Below the pieces are notes generated by a model. That model searched no databases. It was not told where the DNA came from and worked only from the letters and a program-made list of their open reading frames with translations. Positions 5,922 to 6,219 of a stretch of DNA of 6,219 nucleotides are shown one piece after another. The translations under genes were made by a program, and so were the position numbers. Each line of letters starts with the position of its first letter. Positions within the stretch are counted from its first letter, which is position 1. The stretch spans positions 1 to 6,219 of the forward strand of contig JANWZG010000235.1 of NCBI GenBank assembly GCA_025054735.1, written 5' to 3'. Origin of the DNA: Cyanobacteriota bacterium (GTDB taxonomy: Bacteria > Cyanobacteriota > Cyanobacteriia > SKYG9).

Positions 5922-6219
5922 ATGGTTCAACAACTCAACCCCACTCCCAGCCACTATCAATTCCTTGACCCACCCAGTGATGACGACTTCTTCTACCCAG
6001 AAAGCGATGGCAAGCCCATGGCCGATAACACCACCCAATTTTACCTGATGATCAAAATTCAGGGTGGAATTGATGCCCTCTATGCCCAAGACCCCAACGT
6101 CTTTGTAGCTGGAGACCTGCTGTGGTATCCCATTCGCCACTCGTTGGAAAGGCAAGCTCCCGATGTCATGGTTGTTTTCGGTCGTCCTAAGGGACATCGC
6201 CGCTCCTACAAGCAGTGGC
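5922..6219 (+). CDS. Uma2-family (DUF820) endonuclease-like protein, 3' part cut by window edge
   Basis: From ATG 5922 to the window edge 99 codons are open. The product belongs to the Uma2 subfamily whose N terminus carries FFYPESDGKPMADNTTQF (about residues 23-40), an IKIQGGIDALYAQDPNVFVA segment, the AGDLLWYP motif (63-70, with D65) and QAPDVMVVFGRPKG (78-91, with the P80-D81 of the nuclease fold), then SYKQW at the edge. The catalytic Glu and Lys lie beyond the window. It differs strongly from the other Uma2 protein at its N terminus, so it is not a recent duplicate. GGAG at 5907-5910 lies 11 nt before the ATG, a long but workable spacing. Activity is unproven for this family in cyanobacteria. 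Confidence 0.85.
   Translation, partial: MVQQLNPTPSHYQFLDPPSDDDFFYPESDGKPMADNTTQFYLMIKIQGGIDALYAQDPNVFVAGDLLWYPIRHSLERQAPDVMVVFGRPKGHRRSYKQW

Noticed and set aside
5853..6197. Minus-strand 114-codon frame at the right edge
   Set aside because: It lies antisense to the second Uma2 gene, whose family motifs are clear, and has no family resemblance of its own.

Overview
The window almost certainly comes from a cyanobacterium. Octamers of the HIP1 type (GCGATCGC) occur at 1164-1171 and 5121-5128, with many one-base-short versions scattered through the genes. The gene content fits too: an orange-carotenoid-protein (OCP) type N-terminal domain, an ABC1/AarF/UbiB kinase, a DUF2993 protein, an Rpn/DUF4351 protein and two Uma2-family proteins. 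I cannot name the genus.

The left half (1-3047) looks like a chromosomal housekeeping or photoprotection neighbourhood. A carotenoid-binding-domain gene runs off the left edge on the minus strand. It is divergent from a plus-strand pair: a DUF2993 (LmeA-like lipid-binding) gene, then a 559-residue ABC1/UbiB-family kinase-like gene with two C-terminal membrane helices. The AT-rich gap between the divergent genes holds two TTGCAA-centred palindromes exactly 20 bp apart, followed by a third palindromic site. This is the best operator candidate in the window.

The right half (3048-6219) has an accessory character. A short acidic minus-strand reading frame of about 42 codons sits between the kinase gene and an Rpn-family PD-(D/E)XK protein. 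That protein carries a C-terminal DUF4351 region and a second, degenerate copy of it. Convergent to it is a Uma2-family (DUF820) protein whose C-terminal tail is a heptad coiled coil encoded by a 63-bp higher-order tandem repeat. Its minus-strand promoter is recognisable. Next comes a gap of about 430 bp with nested inverted and direct repeats around a perfect 18-bp palindrome. The window ends inside a second Uma2-family gene of a clearly different subfamily.

Taken together, the left genes plausibly act on membranes, lipids, prenylquinones or carotenoids; this is inferred from families and adjacency only. The right genes belong to nuclease-fold families that are highly multiplied in cyanobacteria and whose role is poorly known. 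I see no rRNA, tRNA, CRISPR array or complete insertion sequence, and nothing that proves a new system. The most useful leads are the carotenoid-protein gene cut by the edge, the operator-like palindromes, the small acidic frame, the tandem DUF4351 and the repeat element at 5588-5676.
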